A DNA stretch of 64,000 nt from Amblyornis subalaris (GCA_018881555.1 JACAXG010000060.1:2666001-2730000), one strand, 5' to 3'; positions 40,121 to 54,530 are shown, numbered from the stretch's first letter. The notes: generated by a model not told the origin, from the sequence alone. Made by a program: numbers and translations.

Positions 40121-43100
40121 AGTAAAATCTGATATTTGCTGCCTTAATGTGTACAGAGCTTGCCTCTCACAGTGCAAACTCTGCAGTAAGGCACCTCTCT
40201 TGTGTATGAAAATAGTGACACCACCCACACATCAAACAAAATTCAGCAAATATGAGGCTTTTCTCCAAATTAAATCATTCTAGAATATACTTTCTATTCA
40301 AATTAATTCTTTCTCAAACGAGACTGGCCAATAATGTTACAATACCTGTAATTATATTTATGTGATATTTGTAAGAACATCAAACTTTTAAATGGATCCA
40401 ATTCAGAAATAATGGAAACAGCAGTGGAGAGTGGCTGTTGAGTGCAAGCAATAAATCATACAAATTGCATAATTATAACTTCCATGACTCCAGAGACAGT
40501 TTGCACTAGGAAAAGCAATGAACGATAAAACGGCATGAGTTTTATAAACCCTAAAAGGAATGCTCTAGTATAGTAGTCAGGACACAGAGGCGATAGCACA
40601 GTCTCTCCTCAAGAGCATGTTCGACTACTGGGGACTCAGCGGGTCAGAGGTGCTGGAGAGGTGGATTCAAATCCTAGACACGGGAGAAACTGAATCCGGA
40701 TATTGCACACTGAGGTAGCGCTGGGCCACTGTTCCCCCACTTGTTCTTTAAGGGGAGAGATGGGGCAGGTAGGCAAGGACAGGAAATTGAATTAATCTGA
40801 TTCTGGAGGTTTGCAAGGTGAGGAGACTTAAGCTTTGCTTTTGGCTGAAAGAAACATTTCATACATTACCAAATCAAGAGCTTCTTCCAATCTTCAACAC
40901 CTTTTCTTCAAACACATCCTTGGGTTTTGTGCCTTCTCCCTTAAGGNAGAAGTGTCACCTTAAGTGCCACCACTTAAATTCTTCCGTTGAAGCTTTTTTT
41001 TCCCCCTCTCTCCCAATTCTCCAGTTCATTAGATAAAATGAAAAATAAATTATATGCAGTATCCAAATTATAGCTGCTCCCTCAGGACAAGGGAGGAACA
41101 GCCCCTTTCCTTTTTTCTTCATTGCAACTGATTGACTACCAGTCCCAAGTGGGCTGAGCCAGTGCCATACATTTCCAGGCAGGGTATTCTCCGATAATGC
41201 ACAAAGCACAAAGTAAGTGGCAAAGAATGAACTGGCATAGGGCTTCTCATAGTACTTGGTTAAGCTGTTAGAGGTGATGGTGCAAGACTTCAGTGAATGC
41301 TACAACAGTTTAACTTAATCTTACTTTCCTAGCAAATTGCTCCCATTTTCCAACCAATTTACAGCCCACATTCCTACTCTGCTGTTATAACTATTTACAG
41401 TAAATCAGATTTGCCTGTGATTGTTGAAGCAATAACTCTCAACAAAGAGGGCAGCAGGAACATATTTCAATCTAATAAAATAAATGATGGCAGATTAAGT
41501 TCTTTTTTAAAGAATGTCTTATCAAAACCTACAGAGAGACTTGTCATTTCACAGAGGCAAGAGGATGGTTGCCAAAGCTGGGAAGAGTTAAAGATCCTGC
41601 TGTCACTCACACATAGTGTGCCAAAATAACAAAAATAATGTGTGAAGAAATCAATCACCTACAGTAGGAATGGGGAACAAAAGCTAAATGAGTTTTTCCT
41701 GGGCTAGTGACCTTTGACTGCTAGACAGTCAGATAACTTTTCCTACCTAACCTCTTATTACAGAGTTATTCTTAGACAGCCATTCTTCTATTACTATGCC
41801 TTTCACCTATTTTATAACTTTAAAGGCTCACAATAGCCAGTCTCAAATTATTCACTGAAGAATACCCTATGTACTGAAGGAGAATTCTTCATTAAACAAT
41901 CATTTTAGGTAGGNTATTTCCAGAAATCTATCTTTTTGCCTTTTTAAACTTTATAGCTAATGTAATTTCCAGACACATCTTTGGTATACAAGTTTATCAC
42001 CAGTTCTACTGTTCAGCAGCAAAACACCAAGGAAGAAATAAAGACAGATAGACAGAAATAATAATTCCAATGCAAAGTCATCCTGGGCTCTCTGCTGCTT
42101 AATAAAGGAAAAATACTCCTCTGTGGGATNATCATACTCTGCCTTGAGAGCTTAGTACTTCATCACAGCTCAACATGGACTTTTTCCTAACAGGGAACTG
42201 AAAGAACACTTGGGAACCTGGAAAATATTGCTGAAGGAAACACATTTGTNATGGCACAACTAAGCCAGGATTGCCCCACCACAAACCCTTTAAGCACCAC
42301 ATCGAACAGGCATAACAGGCAGGGTAAGAAAAGTATTGGGTTTGTGATAAGGAACTGTCCCACAGTGCATGTCCACCTGAGAGTGCACAGTGCTGTCTCC
42401 AGCCTGGTTATCACTAACAAGAGCAGACCAACCAAGAGCAAGGGAGAGCAGGGTTTTGGTCGAAGGCACTTCATCACAGCATGTTCTGGGACAGGAAGGG
42501 GATCTGGCACTGCAGAACACTAAACAGAGATGGGTCTGCTGCTTTGGGAACTTCAGATGCATTGCCACCGGGACTGCAAAGTGAAACACAATCAGCTTAC
42601 GCTGCCCTAATAGTAAAATACAGCCTAAAGAAATTTCTTGGGACAGCAAGAATGTACAGACACAGAAGAAAGAAGTATAAATGGCTGCCCATTTATGCCA
42701 TTCTCTTGCAGTAAACAGGTAGGCTGGAAAAAAACTTGTCAGCAANTACTGGCAATTTTCAGAGCAACCACCTGACTACCAAGTCACAAATCACGCAAGT
42801 GGAAAGAAAAATCTGTAACTCAGGTTTGCTATATGTGGACTGAAACAAGGAACAGGCTCCATGTTATTTAAAGAGAAGTAACATTAAGCATCAAGTTTGG
42901 AAAGCTCAGTTAAACTGGGAAAAAACAAAGCTAACAAAAATAATTTAGAGAACAGAAAATGAAATTAACAGCAAAGTGAGCCCATGCAAGTTACTTCACA
43001 AACTTTTTGCACTAGAAAAACTATCAGAAATGAGACAACAGCATAATAAACTAAATGAAATTATTTTACACATACACAGATACAAATAAAACATATGCAA

Positions 43101-46100
43101 AATTCAAAAGGTTTAAACAGAGATAAGGAAAGATAAAAGATAAAGGAAAACTACATGTCAACTGGACTTAGGAAGTTGAAGGCTTACAATGAAAGTAAAC
43201 ATATAAGAGTAAGACGATTAAGGGGAAAGAAAATGCAAAGTTGTAAACAAACTAATNCCCAGATTTTAGAGGTTAAAACTTTTTTTTTTTTTTTCCTACA
43301 GAGATGCCTGGCATTTATCAGAGATGAAGAAGTATTAAAGCACATGCTTTGCAGAATACTTAATGGTAGAAAAAGGATATAAAATATACATAGAGAATAA
43401 CAAAAATGACAGACTCTAGGGGTACAGAATTTTTAAAACAATTCCCAAAACCCAAGAGAATTTTAAAAGACAGAGGTTTTCTTACTTCTTTATATTTCTT
43501 TGAAAAGCAGAAGAGGATGCCTCGTACACTACAGGGGGAGGCTATGGAAGCAGAACTAAACTAATAAATGTGTATACCCTGATGGTTCTCAGCTGCACTT
43601 CAGCATTTTAGCACTGTGACAAAGTATTCTAACACAGGAAAAGATCCTGCTGCCCTGGTACTTTATCCTGCAAAATTGTGAATACATCTTCCACTTATAC
43701 CAGTGAATATTGGTTTTCAAGGTCAGGGAGACAGGTAAAATGCTCTACGCTTTTNGAGTTCTGTGTTTTTCTATGGTCTCCATTTCCCCAACCAACCCAC
43801 TCAGACNCTACATAAGTAACCTCAGCAGGGGTCACCACGAGAGGAAAAATGCAAGCAGCATAAGAATGAGGAAATACCTACATACTGGGCCTTCGAGGAA
43901 TTGAGTCAGGGAAGACTTGTGTATGGCATCTTCTTTTAAGGATAAATAAATCAGGTACAGCATGGTCTTGGTGAACTGTGCACTGTCCCAGAAAAGGTGT
44001 GAAATTGTGCTCCATATGATTTGAAGCTCAGACAAACAGAACTTCAATGAATTATTGAATTGTAAGGAAACNATTTCATACAGCATAAGCTGGAAGTGAA
44101 AATACACCATGCAGAGATTGAAAAGTATTGGGAGGTAGCAAATTAAAAATTAAAGAAAAAAGTGGGAAGGAAGAGAACCAAGAATTACTGCACAACCCAA
44201 TGAATTTAAACACTAATAGAAAATGTTAGCGTTCTGCATTGGGCTTTAATCAGCTAAAAAATACCAAAATAGGAATAGCTTCTCTAGTTATCATTCTATT
44301 GATAAAACAACAATTCCAGAACACCAGTCTAACAGAATTTATTCCATTTGATGATCCTGTTCATCTGCAAAACACAGGCAGTAAGATTTCTCTGAATTGA
44401 TTCCAGCTGGAACTATATATAAAAAACCTAAAACAGTTACTGGGAATTTACAAGAAAATCTTTGCTGAACTCTGGCAAAAAGCTAATCGTCCTGTCAGTT
44501 AAAAGGTTCATTTTTTTTTAATCTAAAGTTGTCAGCTTCAATTGCCAGCCATTAGAAATGATCACTTCTGCTTTTGTCTATTAGCCTAAATATGTTCCTG
44601 CTATCAATTTCTGGTCTCTGAGCAGGTAGTTGCAGGCCACCACCAAATGATCTCAGACTTCTGTTCTTTAAACCGAACAAAGACCGCTCATGTCTGCAAC
44701 TGGTTTTAACCAGCCCCATTGGCAAAAACCTGTTTGGGTACAGGGGCTTTATTTTTCATTTTCCCCTGGTCTACAGTCCATCCTGTAGACAGATTGCAGG
44801 CAAAATCTTCTTGAGTATTGGCCAATTTGCTCATGAAGCATCTTTGGACTATGATACTGACACACCACCCATGCATTTTTGGGCTGGCAAAAGACTAAGC
44901 CAAGTACTTGCCCGAAACTGNCAAAAGCTCAGTTCAAAGCTGCAAGAATTGTTGTGTCCCTGTCTAGAATTCTGTTATTTTTAAGTATTCCCTGGATTGT
45001 CATTACTTAGAACATAAGCAGAAAGGACATGGAGAAAAAAACAGCTAAGCCAATAAATACCCACATCTATCTAATATCACATTGCCTTTGCATTGCAATC
45101 TAAGGTACTAAAAAGGACAACATCATTTTTGATGTTTCAGCCAGTGTCTATGGTTTATTTAGAGGGCATCTCTCCCACTGGAACAATATCCTCCCACCTA
45201 AGGATATGGCTGACCACTTCATCAGCTAATGAACAATGATATGTTATACCAGTACTCACACAGTTTTTTTCACAGGTTCCAAATAGAAGAAATTAACTTC
45301 ACACTGGGGTTTTAGCATTTNTTTGCTGGCACAAGCAAATTTTTATTTTGACCACTAGATCAAGGCAAGGAATGTTTATATAGGTTAAGAACTAAATCAA
45401 GAACACATGTACANGCAAAAGATTGTATGCTGGAAACCTGAAAATGCAAGAGCAATACATTTCATTAACAGTACTTTTTACTGCTATAACAAGAACAAAT
45501 ACTACAGGTGATTCTGTTGGAAATGCCACATTGCAAATGCTCTGACTTGTAAAAAATATTTTTCTCCTAACTACAGAGGAACAATATCCTAAAATAACAA
45601 ATTAACTGTAAAAGTCAAAGAAGTTGTTGACTGAAGTCANTAAGTTCACTGAACTAAAATCAACAGCAATTAGGTTTTAGCTTAAACACTCAAAATAAAA
45701 CACCTGATTCTTCTTTAGTAGACAAGGACTACCAACTTCAAAATTTATCACTTTGTGATAAGGCTGAAGGATTTCCTAGTTAAAAGAATTTCTGACCAAG
45801 TCCTGCTCTTTCTTATGTGGACAGGACTTTCATCAAAGTAAGATGACCNGCATCCAAGCAGCTCAGCTCAGAAACAGATGCTGCAGCTTCAATATGGAGA
45901 ATGCCAGAGGTGACACCCTGAACTCTGCTGAAACTGGAGGCAAAACTCTTGCTGGTATCAATGGATCAGAATTTCTGCCTCCATGTATTTTCAGAATTCT
46001 CTCCCCAGCAAAACATTCAAAATCAATAATATGAAAGATCTAAAATAACTGCTGTTTTCTGCAGGATTTAACATTTTCCAAAGGTTCTTACAGACAGGCC

Positions 46101-46269
46101 TACAAGGAGACATGGCTGGTGCCTATTTACTTTTCTGTGGCACAGAGCACAGATAATTTTTCTCTGTACAATGTTTTAGAACACANGAAGTGGGAAAAAA
46201 TTAGTAGATAAAATGGTACTATGACTTCTGATCCAGATATAGGATTGTTTATCTGCACAAAAATACACA

Positions 46270-46535
46270 TAGTTTCATCCCGTCATTTCCAGCTCACATT
46301 GTTAATTATATTTCAATGCACCTCACCAGATAAGAGGTATAATCCAGCCAGAAGCGTATAAAGGTTGTAGTCCAAATTATGCAAGGTGTCTTGCAGCTGA
46401 TAATTCCAACAGGTAATGAACTGTTTAATCTTATGCAGCTTGGCAAATACGCCTGTTTATCTTTACCCAAGCCTTCAACACGCACATCAAACCGAAGATA
46501 TCTCCCGCAAATATGATGACTGAATCTCCTTTTCA
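46270..46535. promoter_or_regulatory. Candidate conserved non-coding element
   Basis: A 260-bp stretch that keeps about six CpGs in otherwise CpG-poor intron. It also has TAATTA and ATTTCAATGCACC motifs, an AGATAAG GATA-type site (about 46329) and no repeat similarity. The minus-strand frame at 46306-46536 (76 codons) matches no protein I know. CpG retention is a weak hint of constraint. Confidence 0.25.
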
Positions 46536-48887
46536 CTTAGCATCAAAGNTTTAATTACATTCTGTCTACTACAATATTTTTACATAAAGAAAGAAACCAG
46601 GGTTCAAACAGAACAACAAAAAAAAGCAATCNTTCAAATATCCAGTTCGATGTATTTCTTATATTTCTTACATGCTCTCAGCCTATCACGAAATCTGGCA
46701 GGCCATCAGAAATACTAATCACAAGCACCTGTTGCCCACGGGCCACAGCTTCTTTGCAATTATAGATGACAAAACCCCTGGGCCTTGTACTATAGCCTGC
46801 TGCTACCATCTCCTGTGCTTAAGTATCGAGCCTGTAGAGCACAGACCTCACAACAGAATTGTTACAAAAGCAGTGGTTACCTCCACTCCTCGTACAAGAG
46901 AACAGTGGCCCAAATCAACCGAAAATCAGCAAACTGCCTTCACTCCTGCTCAAGCAAGAAGAAAAATCAAACTGAAGGAGACAGAGTTCCAGCTCCTAAC
47001 TCCAGGCATTAGCAATTCCCTGGTTTTCTGCCTTTTGCTTCAGTTTATGCCTCCAAGGACAGNGAAAGAAAATTCTTGGGTGAAAACTTTCAGTTCCTGA
47101 ACCAGAGATGGAAAGTACTTAACTCTGCTCTAAATAACAATATTTCCATTGCCTCAGAGTAATCAGTCAGGATTTAATGGGAGTACAGAAGAGACTAAAA
47201 GCTTAGAGAAGATGAAAATACATTTTCTCTGGAGAATCATAGTCAGAACAAATAATCTTTCTTTCTTCCATTTAAATTTTCTGTATTTCTACTAGTCTAT
47301 CTTGGTAAAAGGTGTCAATTGGAGGAGGGTTTCTATTGTAAAGCCTTCTTTAGGATAATACCCACAGCATTAAAATAACTTCAGGGACAAAACCCAGCTC
47401 CTCTAGAGAGGATTAGAATTTCAGTGGGTTAATTCTGGGTTTATCATCAGGTATTATATCTCCTCCATCTTTTGATAAATATTATCTATTATTCCAGATT
47501 TGGTTATACTTCCGCATAACTGTGGGTATAAAGCCTGCAGCATGTTTGGAATCCTGTGGTGATTGAAGTAACAAACTATCCAGCAGACAGTAATTTCATT
47601 CACTTTAAATATATAATTATTAAGTGAACACTCAGTCAAGGTTGATAACGTCCCTATTTTACAATATCTTTTACAGAAACCTTCATCTAGCTTGTATCAT
47701 TAGTACTTTATTTGCAAACACCTCAAAAAAAAATCTTAAACCAATAAAAGCAAGAAAGAATGAGACAGAAATTACTCTGGATCTGACAATCAGCAGGAAC
47801 ACAAACTGGAGAAAATAAACCTGTATTTCATGAGGGACATCTTGTATTCCAAATGGAATGGTATCCCAGGGGTTTCTTTTCCATAGATGTACACAGTTTT
47901 AGATGCTCTATCTGAATATTGCCAGTAAATATCAAAGCAAAGATGACAGGTAATGTCTCAGAAAAATATATATCTGACTTCAGTCAGTGAAGTGAATTTA
48001 CCATCAATGTAAGGAGCTACAATTCTTTACAAATTGCATGCATTTACACAAGCATAGAATTAGATTTGTACACTGTAACTCNAGAACACTGTCAAAACTC
48101 TTGAATGAAAACTTTGGGGTGGAAATGTATTAATGTGCAAAGATTTTGAATCAAAATACATACACCTGAAAAATATCTGCAATTAAAAGGTTAAGCTGTA
48201 TCTTCACACTCTGCTTCTGCTGCAGTATGCTCCTGTTCTAGCACACCGATTTTATGTCAGTGATCCCAGATGACCCAAACCAACATTTTCTTGCTTAGAG
48301 CTAAAAAAATTAAATAAAATCTGAAACATTACCAAATAGAAAATCATGTACTATTTTTATCTGCAATCTGCAGAAAGGCTGAATATCTGAAAGGATAACT
48401 GCTTGACATTGGTTTCACTGAAGTACTACTTGAAAACAACTTGACACTGTTTCTTAAATATTCTATCCACCTTTATACTCANCCTCAAAAGAAACTAAAT
48501 GAGGCCAAGTATCCTAAAGAGCCCCTTGCACATTTCTGGGACCTGAAAATATCATACCATGTTAATATAACTTGAACAATGTCAAAAAAAAAAAAAGAAC
48601 ACAAAGCAAAACCATGCTGTATGACACTGAGAATAAAATCCAAAATGAATGTAACTTCAAATAAAGAAACCTTTGAATGGTAGACCAACTGTTCATTGAT
48701 TTTTTCAGTAAAATTGCAGGTTTTTAAGAGACCAAACACTGTTTTCATACTTCCAACCTATTAATGTTTCAGGATAAAGTTGTCACATACACNTTGTAAT
48801 CCCATCCAAAAGGTCCTGACCAAATACATAGAGGCAGTACCTATCTGAAATGGCAAAATGAACAGAAACACAAAATCAATTACAAGA

Positions 48888-48945
48888 GTGCCTCCATTAC
48901 CTCATCTGTGAGAAAAGGAAAGCAGTGTCTACCTTTCTTTCAAAA
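48888..48945 (+). repeat. Possible MIR-like relic
   Basis: Contains GCCTCCATTACCTCATCTGTG followed by a purine stretch and TCTACCTTTC, loosely similar to the MIR 3' region. It is weaker than the copy at 53.3 kb. Confidence 0.3.
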
Positions 48946-51900
48946 TTAATCTGATCCTATCTGTTAAGCGTAACTATACGCCACCACTTTTCTTGGTTCT
49001 CTTCAGAGCACCNCACCACCAGACACACCTTTCTGCCTGCCTCTGAGCAGCTCCAGTCAGACACAGTATCCTTCTGCCAAAACTGGAATTCTCTTAATAT
49101 GACATGTAGAAACAGCAGCTGTATGCTATCAGGAAGAGAGTTACAAATTTCCTAGCATGACATACTCAAACTCTGGAAGTGGCAAACTGAAGAATGTTTG
49201 TTGGTTGTCACCTGAGCTAGTGTCATGCTAAAGGAGTTTGAATTGCATATGGGAACCTGCTCCATCTGGCCAATTAACAGAAGACACTATTTTTTCTCTC
49301 CTTTTTTAATCCTAGCTTTCTGGCATCTTAGCATCTCATTCTTTTTCAAACCAGCAGTAGTCATTAAGAAAAAAAATCGTGGAAGCTCAATCTGAGCCTA
49401 GTATCTCAGAAGATGCAGCTGCAGAACCAGAATCTAATGAAGAATGATTTAAATTGGTGGTATACATTTCCACTTCTATTCCAAATTTAACTCATCTCTG
49501 CTGCCGCTTCCCACTTATTCTGTTGCAGCGGTGTCAGCTGAAGAAGCTGAACTAAAAAGCAGAGCAATGCAGAAACCTAGAGCAGAGATGGCAGACCAGA
49601 ATAATTTGATACGACGCCCACTCCAAAAGTTTAANGCACCGTGTACATAGCTGGCAACAGCACTTCAGATGCAAAGGAATAAGTTCCCTGGAATACTGTC
49701 AGAACTTTCTCTTTGCTTGTTTGTATGTGCATCAGGACANTGAATTGTGCACACTGCATTATGGGGTTGAGGTTGTTCATCTCTCGTCACTGTAGAAGGT
49801 GTGCAGAACTTTTCGCCCCCAGATTGCACTTCCACGATTACAACAGAACCACTCTATATTTCTGTGGCATTAAACTTACAAAACCTTCATGTCTCTATGC
49901 TTATCCTAGTTAAAGATGACATCATCATTTTCCCTGAAGAGTCAGAAAAAAATTTCAGACCAAGCTCTATTTCTTGCACCTGGTAGATAACCACCTCTAT
50001 GACTGCAGCACCAGTATTGNGTAATTTCAGGAGTCATTATTCTGTGTGTAATTATATCATACTGCTGTCTAAAAAATATTACACAGGTATATAAAACATT
50101 TCAATAAAGTTATTGCCATCAGATNGTGAAGAAAGAGATAGAAGAGAAGCTCACCTTTGAGCATCAACAGAGAAGTGCTCTGATCAAAAGATCTCCACAG
50201 ATATTGGTGGGCTTTGAACCAAGCTGCTTTGTCAGTTCAAGCTGCCTGAATATTTCATATTTCCTGCATTACACACATTTGCATCTAATTATACAGAATG
50301 GCCAGATTAAATTTAATACCTCCATTGCATTTATACAAACTAAACCTCTATCCTCCAAGTGAAAACCAAAATATTTTACATATTTAAATGAACAACACCA
50401 GACAAGATGACCTTCATAATCACTATTATAAGAAACACAATTACAAGTGACTCAAGATATATGGCAAACTTAATTATGCTTAAACATACTGGTTTCTAAT
50501 CTTTTCAATCCTGACAAAAACTGATGTCTAAAATATAAATGTATTTGAGATTTTAGTTATAGGAAATGCCTAGCAGAATTTANTCTTTTTATGTTACTAA
50601 ATTCTACTGATAATATTTATCAAAAAAGGCAATTCCATAACACAAAAAACCCCCTTCAACTACTTATAATTAAATATTATTCAACAAAGATGATGTGGAC
50701 GATTTCGTGGAAGCATGACATGGAATGAAAATTATTAGTCTGAATTTGATCCTCAAAGCCTGGTAACAATTTGATATGCAGTTACTACNATTACAGAATT
50801 ATAAGACCAAAAGAGGGATATGGGTATATGTAACCTGAAAGACCCCAAGTGCTTTAAAAATGAGCCAAGAGAATGAGACTTGTGCTCACAATCAGTGAAA
50901 AGCAAACAAGCATAGAATAAGCATAAACAGTACAAATCCATGCAAATGCAGAAGCACCAATTTTTCAAATGAAACAGCAGAGAGAATACTAACGAGCAGA
51001 GGGTAATTACTCATGCTGTATTTGCCCAAGACAACACAAAAGGAGCTCTGCAAGACTGGGTTTCTTGGGGGTTTTGTTGTTGTTGTTTTATCCTTTTGTT
51101 TTCTTATGTGGACACAACATGCTGCCCAACAGAATGCTGCCAAGCACTACTTTGGAGCATCACTCGAACATCAGCTCCGAATAAAGGATGCTACCAGCTG
51201 CACTGCCAGCCCCATCCCTGCATCACCACCGAGGGGTTTGCACCTTCAGTGAAAGCTAAATGGAGTGAACACTGGCTAAATCCAGCAAGATCNCTGTTTA
51301 AGCAGAGATGGCCACAGACACAAGCAATAAGCTGTTCCATTTCACCACTCACTTTAATGACAACCAGCATTTCATAGAGGTGTGACACGCAGACTGTAAT
51401 GACCTCGCACAAATTAGAAGTGGACACACAATGAGACTCAGAACAGCTTCTTCCTCATGGAAGCCCATCTGTTACACACTATGTGGTTCTCCTTTAATGA
51501 TTTATTTAAACAGAAGTAATCAAAAGGTTCAGCTTTTCAGTTTAGAATCAGATAATCACTCAGACACAGGATGAACTACAGAAGCAGTATGGAAAGCCTT
51601 TTTNGTGCAGAAAAACTAGCACTGTGGAAGAACATTAAAACCACCACCTGAAAAATCAGTAAAGCAAAACATGGAATCATTTTGGTTATGTCACAAACAC
51701 ATAGGGTATGTCATACTTAGTTGGTATGTTTTGCAACAATTAAAAATGGTGTAAAATTGTTACTAATCTTTAGACATTTGCAAAAAACATTACAAAGATC
51801 AGTTACAAAGAGAAATAGAGAAGCTTCTATATTAAAGCTATTATTAAAAACAAGTATTTAAACANACAAAAAGGTAGGTTTCCCAGTGCAAAGCACTCTG

Positions 51901-52633
51901 CATGTATTTCTATTGTAAGACTTTGTGTTGCACCTATCAGAATAAAAAAGTGTCTTTGAAAGAGAATAAAAATGCTTTGTAGCAAAAGGTCATTAATAGT
52001 TTGATACATCACATCTTATATAATTGTATATGAAGCCCAGAACTTTCTTTTCATAAATATTTTAGCATGCAATAGCCAGTATTACATTAAGCAGCACCAC
52101 TAGTGGTTTCTGCTGTCCACACAATATTAAGTTTTAGACTAACTAATTGCATCCTCCATAACAGTCGAATATGCAGCTTTTGTAACAATGACTATAAAAA
52201 GAATAGCAGAATTTTTGTTATTCTTCGAAGTATATTCTGAACACATTTTATTCCTAAGTAGTTAAGCTCAAACATTTGGAGTTTTTTATTTCAAAAAGCA
52301 GATAAAAAAATGGACTCAGATATGTTTCTCTTCTGTTAAAAGGACAAAACACTGTGAGATATTCTGTGCAAGCATGCAGAGTGTTTGTATTAAATAAAAG
52401 AAAGTAAAACTGAGCATGAAAAAAAATTCCAGCTCCCCAAGAAACCCCTCCGTTAAATCTAGTTCATTGTTTAATAAATATATCTGTTCAATTCCAGAAA
52501 GCTTTACTGTACAAGCAGGCTGGTAAGAGCTTTAGGACTTACACAAGCAATTTCTAAGACAATAAAACTCAAGGATGTCAACAAGAGTTGAGTAGAAAGA
52601 CTGAAATAGCAGCCTTCGAACAGTAGTTTGGGG

Positions 52634-52655
52634 NNTTTTTTTTTTAAAAAAAAAG
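52634..52655. repeat. NN followed by T10A10 palindrome
   Basis: Two Ns, then ten T and ten A, flanked by GGG on both sides. It is a perfect AT palindrome, and the Ns suggest that sequencing or consensus calling failed at its edge. Confidence 0.9.
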
Positions 52656-53342
52656 GGTTAAAAAGCTATTTTCATGTGCATGAAAGCCTTTATTTTGTAT
52701 TTCCTCTAGAAATTAATTCAGTATAGAAATTCCACTTAACATGACTTGGCAAGCACAACCTAGCAATTAGATTGGGAAGCAGAGTCCCCCCAGTTTTGTG
52801 TGTACATACATTACTCACAGGAGGTGCTTTCCCAAAAGTGTAATAGGGGCAGAAAAAGGCTGAGAGCAGCCAGAAAAGGAATCCAGCAAAAGAGGCAGGA
52901 AAACTTGCCCATCAGTACTGGTGATGAGAAAACCACAACAAGAGGGTAGGTTTCATTTCCAGCCGTGGGTTACAAACGCCAATCAACCCAAGCCAAGATT
53001 TATAAGCACANTCCAACAATTTGGCAGACGGGCAAGTAATTAAGCCTCACTTGTCTGGAACACAAGTTTGGTTGTTTTGGGCTGTAAAGCAGTTCTCTTT
53101 CTTGCCATAACAGAACCTTCTGACTTTATAAGACAGGTCTGCTCAATGAACAAGTACAAGACCTTCAATGATTTTCCCAGAACCATCATGTCAGAGGCTA
53201 CAGTCCAGAAGAATATAAAGCTCACACAGAATCACAGCATCACTTGATCTCACATGTTTATTGCAAGTGACTGATTCAATCAGGATTGATGCTANACCAT
53301 CAATTGGTAAACTGCTTCACCACCATTTCAGGTAAAATTACA

Positions 53343-53405
53343 TGACCTCTAAGTCTCTGGCTTTCCTATCTGTAAAATGGCAATAAAAGTTGATCACTTT
53401 TATAG
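53343..53405 (+). repeat. MIR-like SINE relic
   Basis: A stretch with ACCTCTAAGTCTCTGG, TTTCCTATCTGTAAAATGGC and AATAAAAG. It resembles the 3' half of the amniote MIR SINE, whose hallmark is 'cctcatctgtaaaatgg'. The tRNA-derived head is not visible. It would be a very old insertion predating bird diversification. Confidence 0.55.
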
Positions 53406-54245
53406 CAGCATTTTGACGGCCTCAGAAGAAACTCAATGTCTAAAGGGCAAATTAGTACTATTCATCCTAACATGCTAATACATAGTGTTACTTGTCAATG
53501 CTTCTATTATCCAACATGAAAAACATATTTTTGAGCATCTCTAAAAATATGAAAGCATTTTTTGTCANATTTCCTTTATAGGGAGCACTGACAGCTCTCA
53601 GTGCAGTAAGCCAAGCCTGATTTTTGCACTACATCTGCAATATCTTTTATACTTGGGCAGCTGGCACAGAGTGAGAAAATTCATTAACATGCTAATGATG
53701 TGTCCTATTTAAAATTCCAGCTCTGATTATTGTGTGATTAAGTCTCTTCCCTTGACGTCTGCTTCCTTATATCTGCATTACTGTGAGAAATCAACAATTA
53801 TTAACAAAGTAAAAAATAACTGACCAATTTATACACAAGAGAAAGACAAACATACACATATACTTTAGCATTTAAATTTTTTTTGTTTAATGTTTTCCAT
53901 ACAAAGCAGTATTATCTTCAGTTAAAAAAAAGTCAAAGTAAGTTTTCAAAAAGCTCACAGGCATGAAACAGAACAATTCAAGTGCCAAATGATGTAGAAA
54001 TGACATGTATAGGAATACTTGTGCAGAGGGTTTTAAGGTGCTATATGAAAAAAGAGACAGGGCTTCAGATGCAGGGAAAGTAGAAGATTATGCCCTGGAA
54101 AACAATTAATAAGCAAGACTGAGGAGACAACAGCTGTAGTTGATCTGATTACTTTTGCCAAAGAAAAATGAAGCATCTCCCTTCTNTGAAGGACTTATAA
54201 ACCCACTGACTTATTCAAACTAGGATAACCCTTTAAAGATGAAAG

Positions 54246-54530
54246 TCATAGAAACATAGAATAACTTGGGTTGGAAGAAACCTCACAGATCTTCTAGTTC
54301 CAGCCCCCATGCCATGGGCAGGGACCTTTCACTAGACCAGGTGCTCAACCCCTGTCCAATCTGGCCTTGAACACTTCCAGGGATGGGGCATCCACAGCTT
54401 CTCTGGGCAACCTGTTCCAGTGCCTCACAACCCTCACAGTAAAGACTTTCTTCCTAGCATCTGATCTACTCTCAGTTTGAAGACATTGCCTCTTGTCCCA
54501 ACACTACATGAAGACCAAAGAACCTCTTCC
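54246..54530 (-). mobile_element. CR1 LINE 3' end, 5'-truncated
   Basis: Minus-strand CR1. The reversed octamer tail (TCATAGAA ACATAGAA) begins at 54246. It is followed by the well-known reversed 3' UTR: GGGTTGGAAGAAACCTC, GCCATGGGCAGGGACC, CTGGCCTTGAACACTTCC and GGGCAACCTGTTCCAGTGCC. Similarity fades after about 54500-54530. It lies in the sense direction of DISC1, 2.2 kb downstream of exon 9. Confidence 0.9.

Larger units (their letters stand above)
40121..54245. other. DISC1: Intron 9 segment with candidate elements but no genes
   Basis: About 14 kb of intron holding the candidate element at 46.3 kb, MIR-like relics at 48.9 and 53.3 kb and the T10A10 palindrome at 52.6 kb. The 142-codon plus-strand frame at 46672-47100 and the 151-codon minus-strand frame at 42290-42745 have no recognisable domain. 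The tract 53655-53715 has paired CATTA/TAATG homeodomain-like sites. Confidence 0.65.

Noticed and set aside
42290..42745. 151-codon minus-strand open frame
   Set aside because: No domain or splice signals and unlike DISC1; treated as chance.
46672..47100. 142-codon plus-strand open frame
   Set aside because: No recognisable domain, contains an N, lies inside an intron with no promoter, start context or splice signals; length is within chance for 64 kb in six frames.
53228..53245. CACAGAATCACAGCATC as another CR1 tail
   Set aside because: No CR1 3' UTR sequence follows; a single octamer-like match is not enough.
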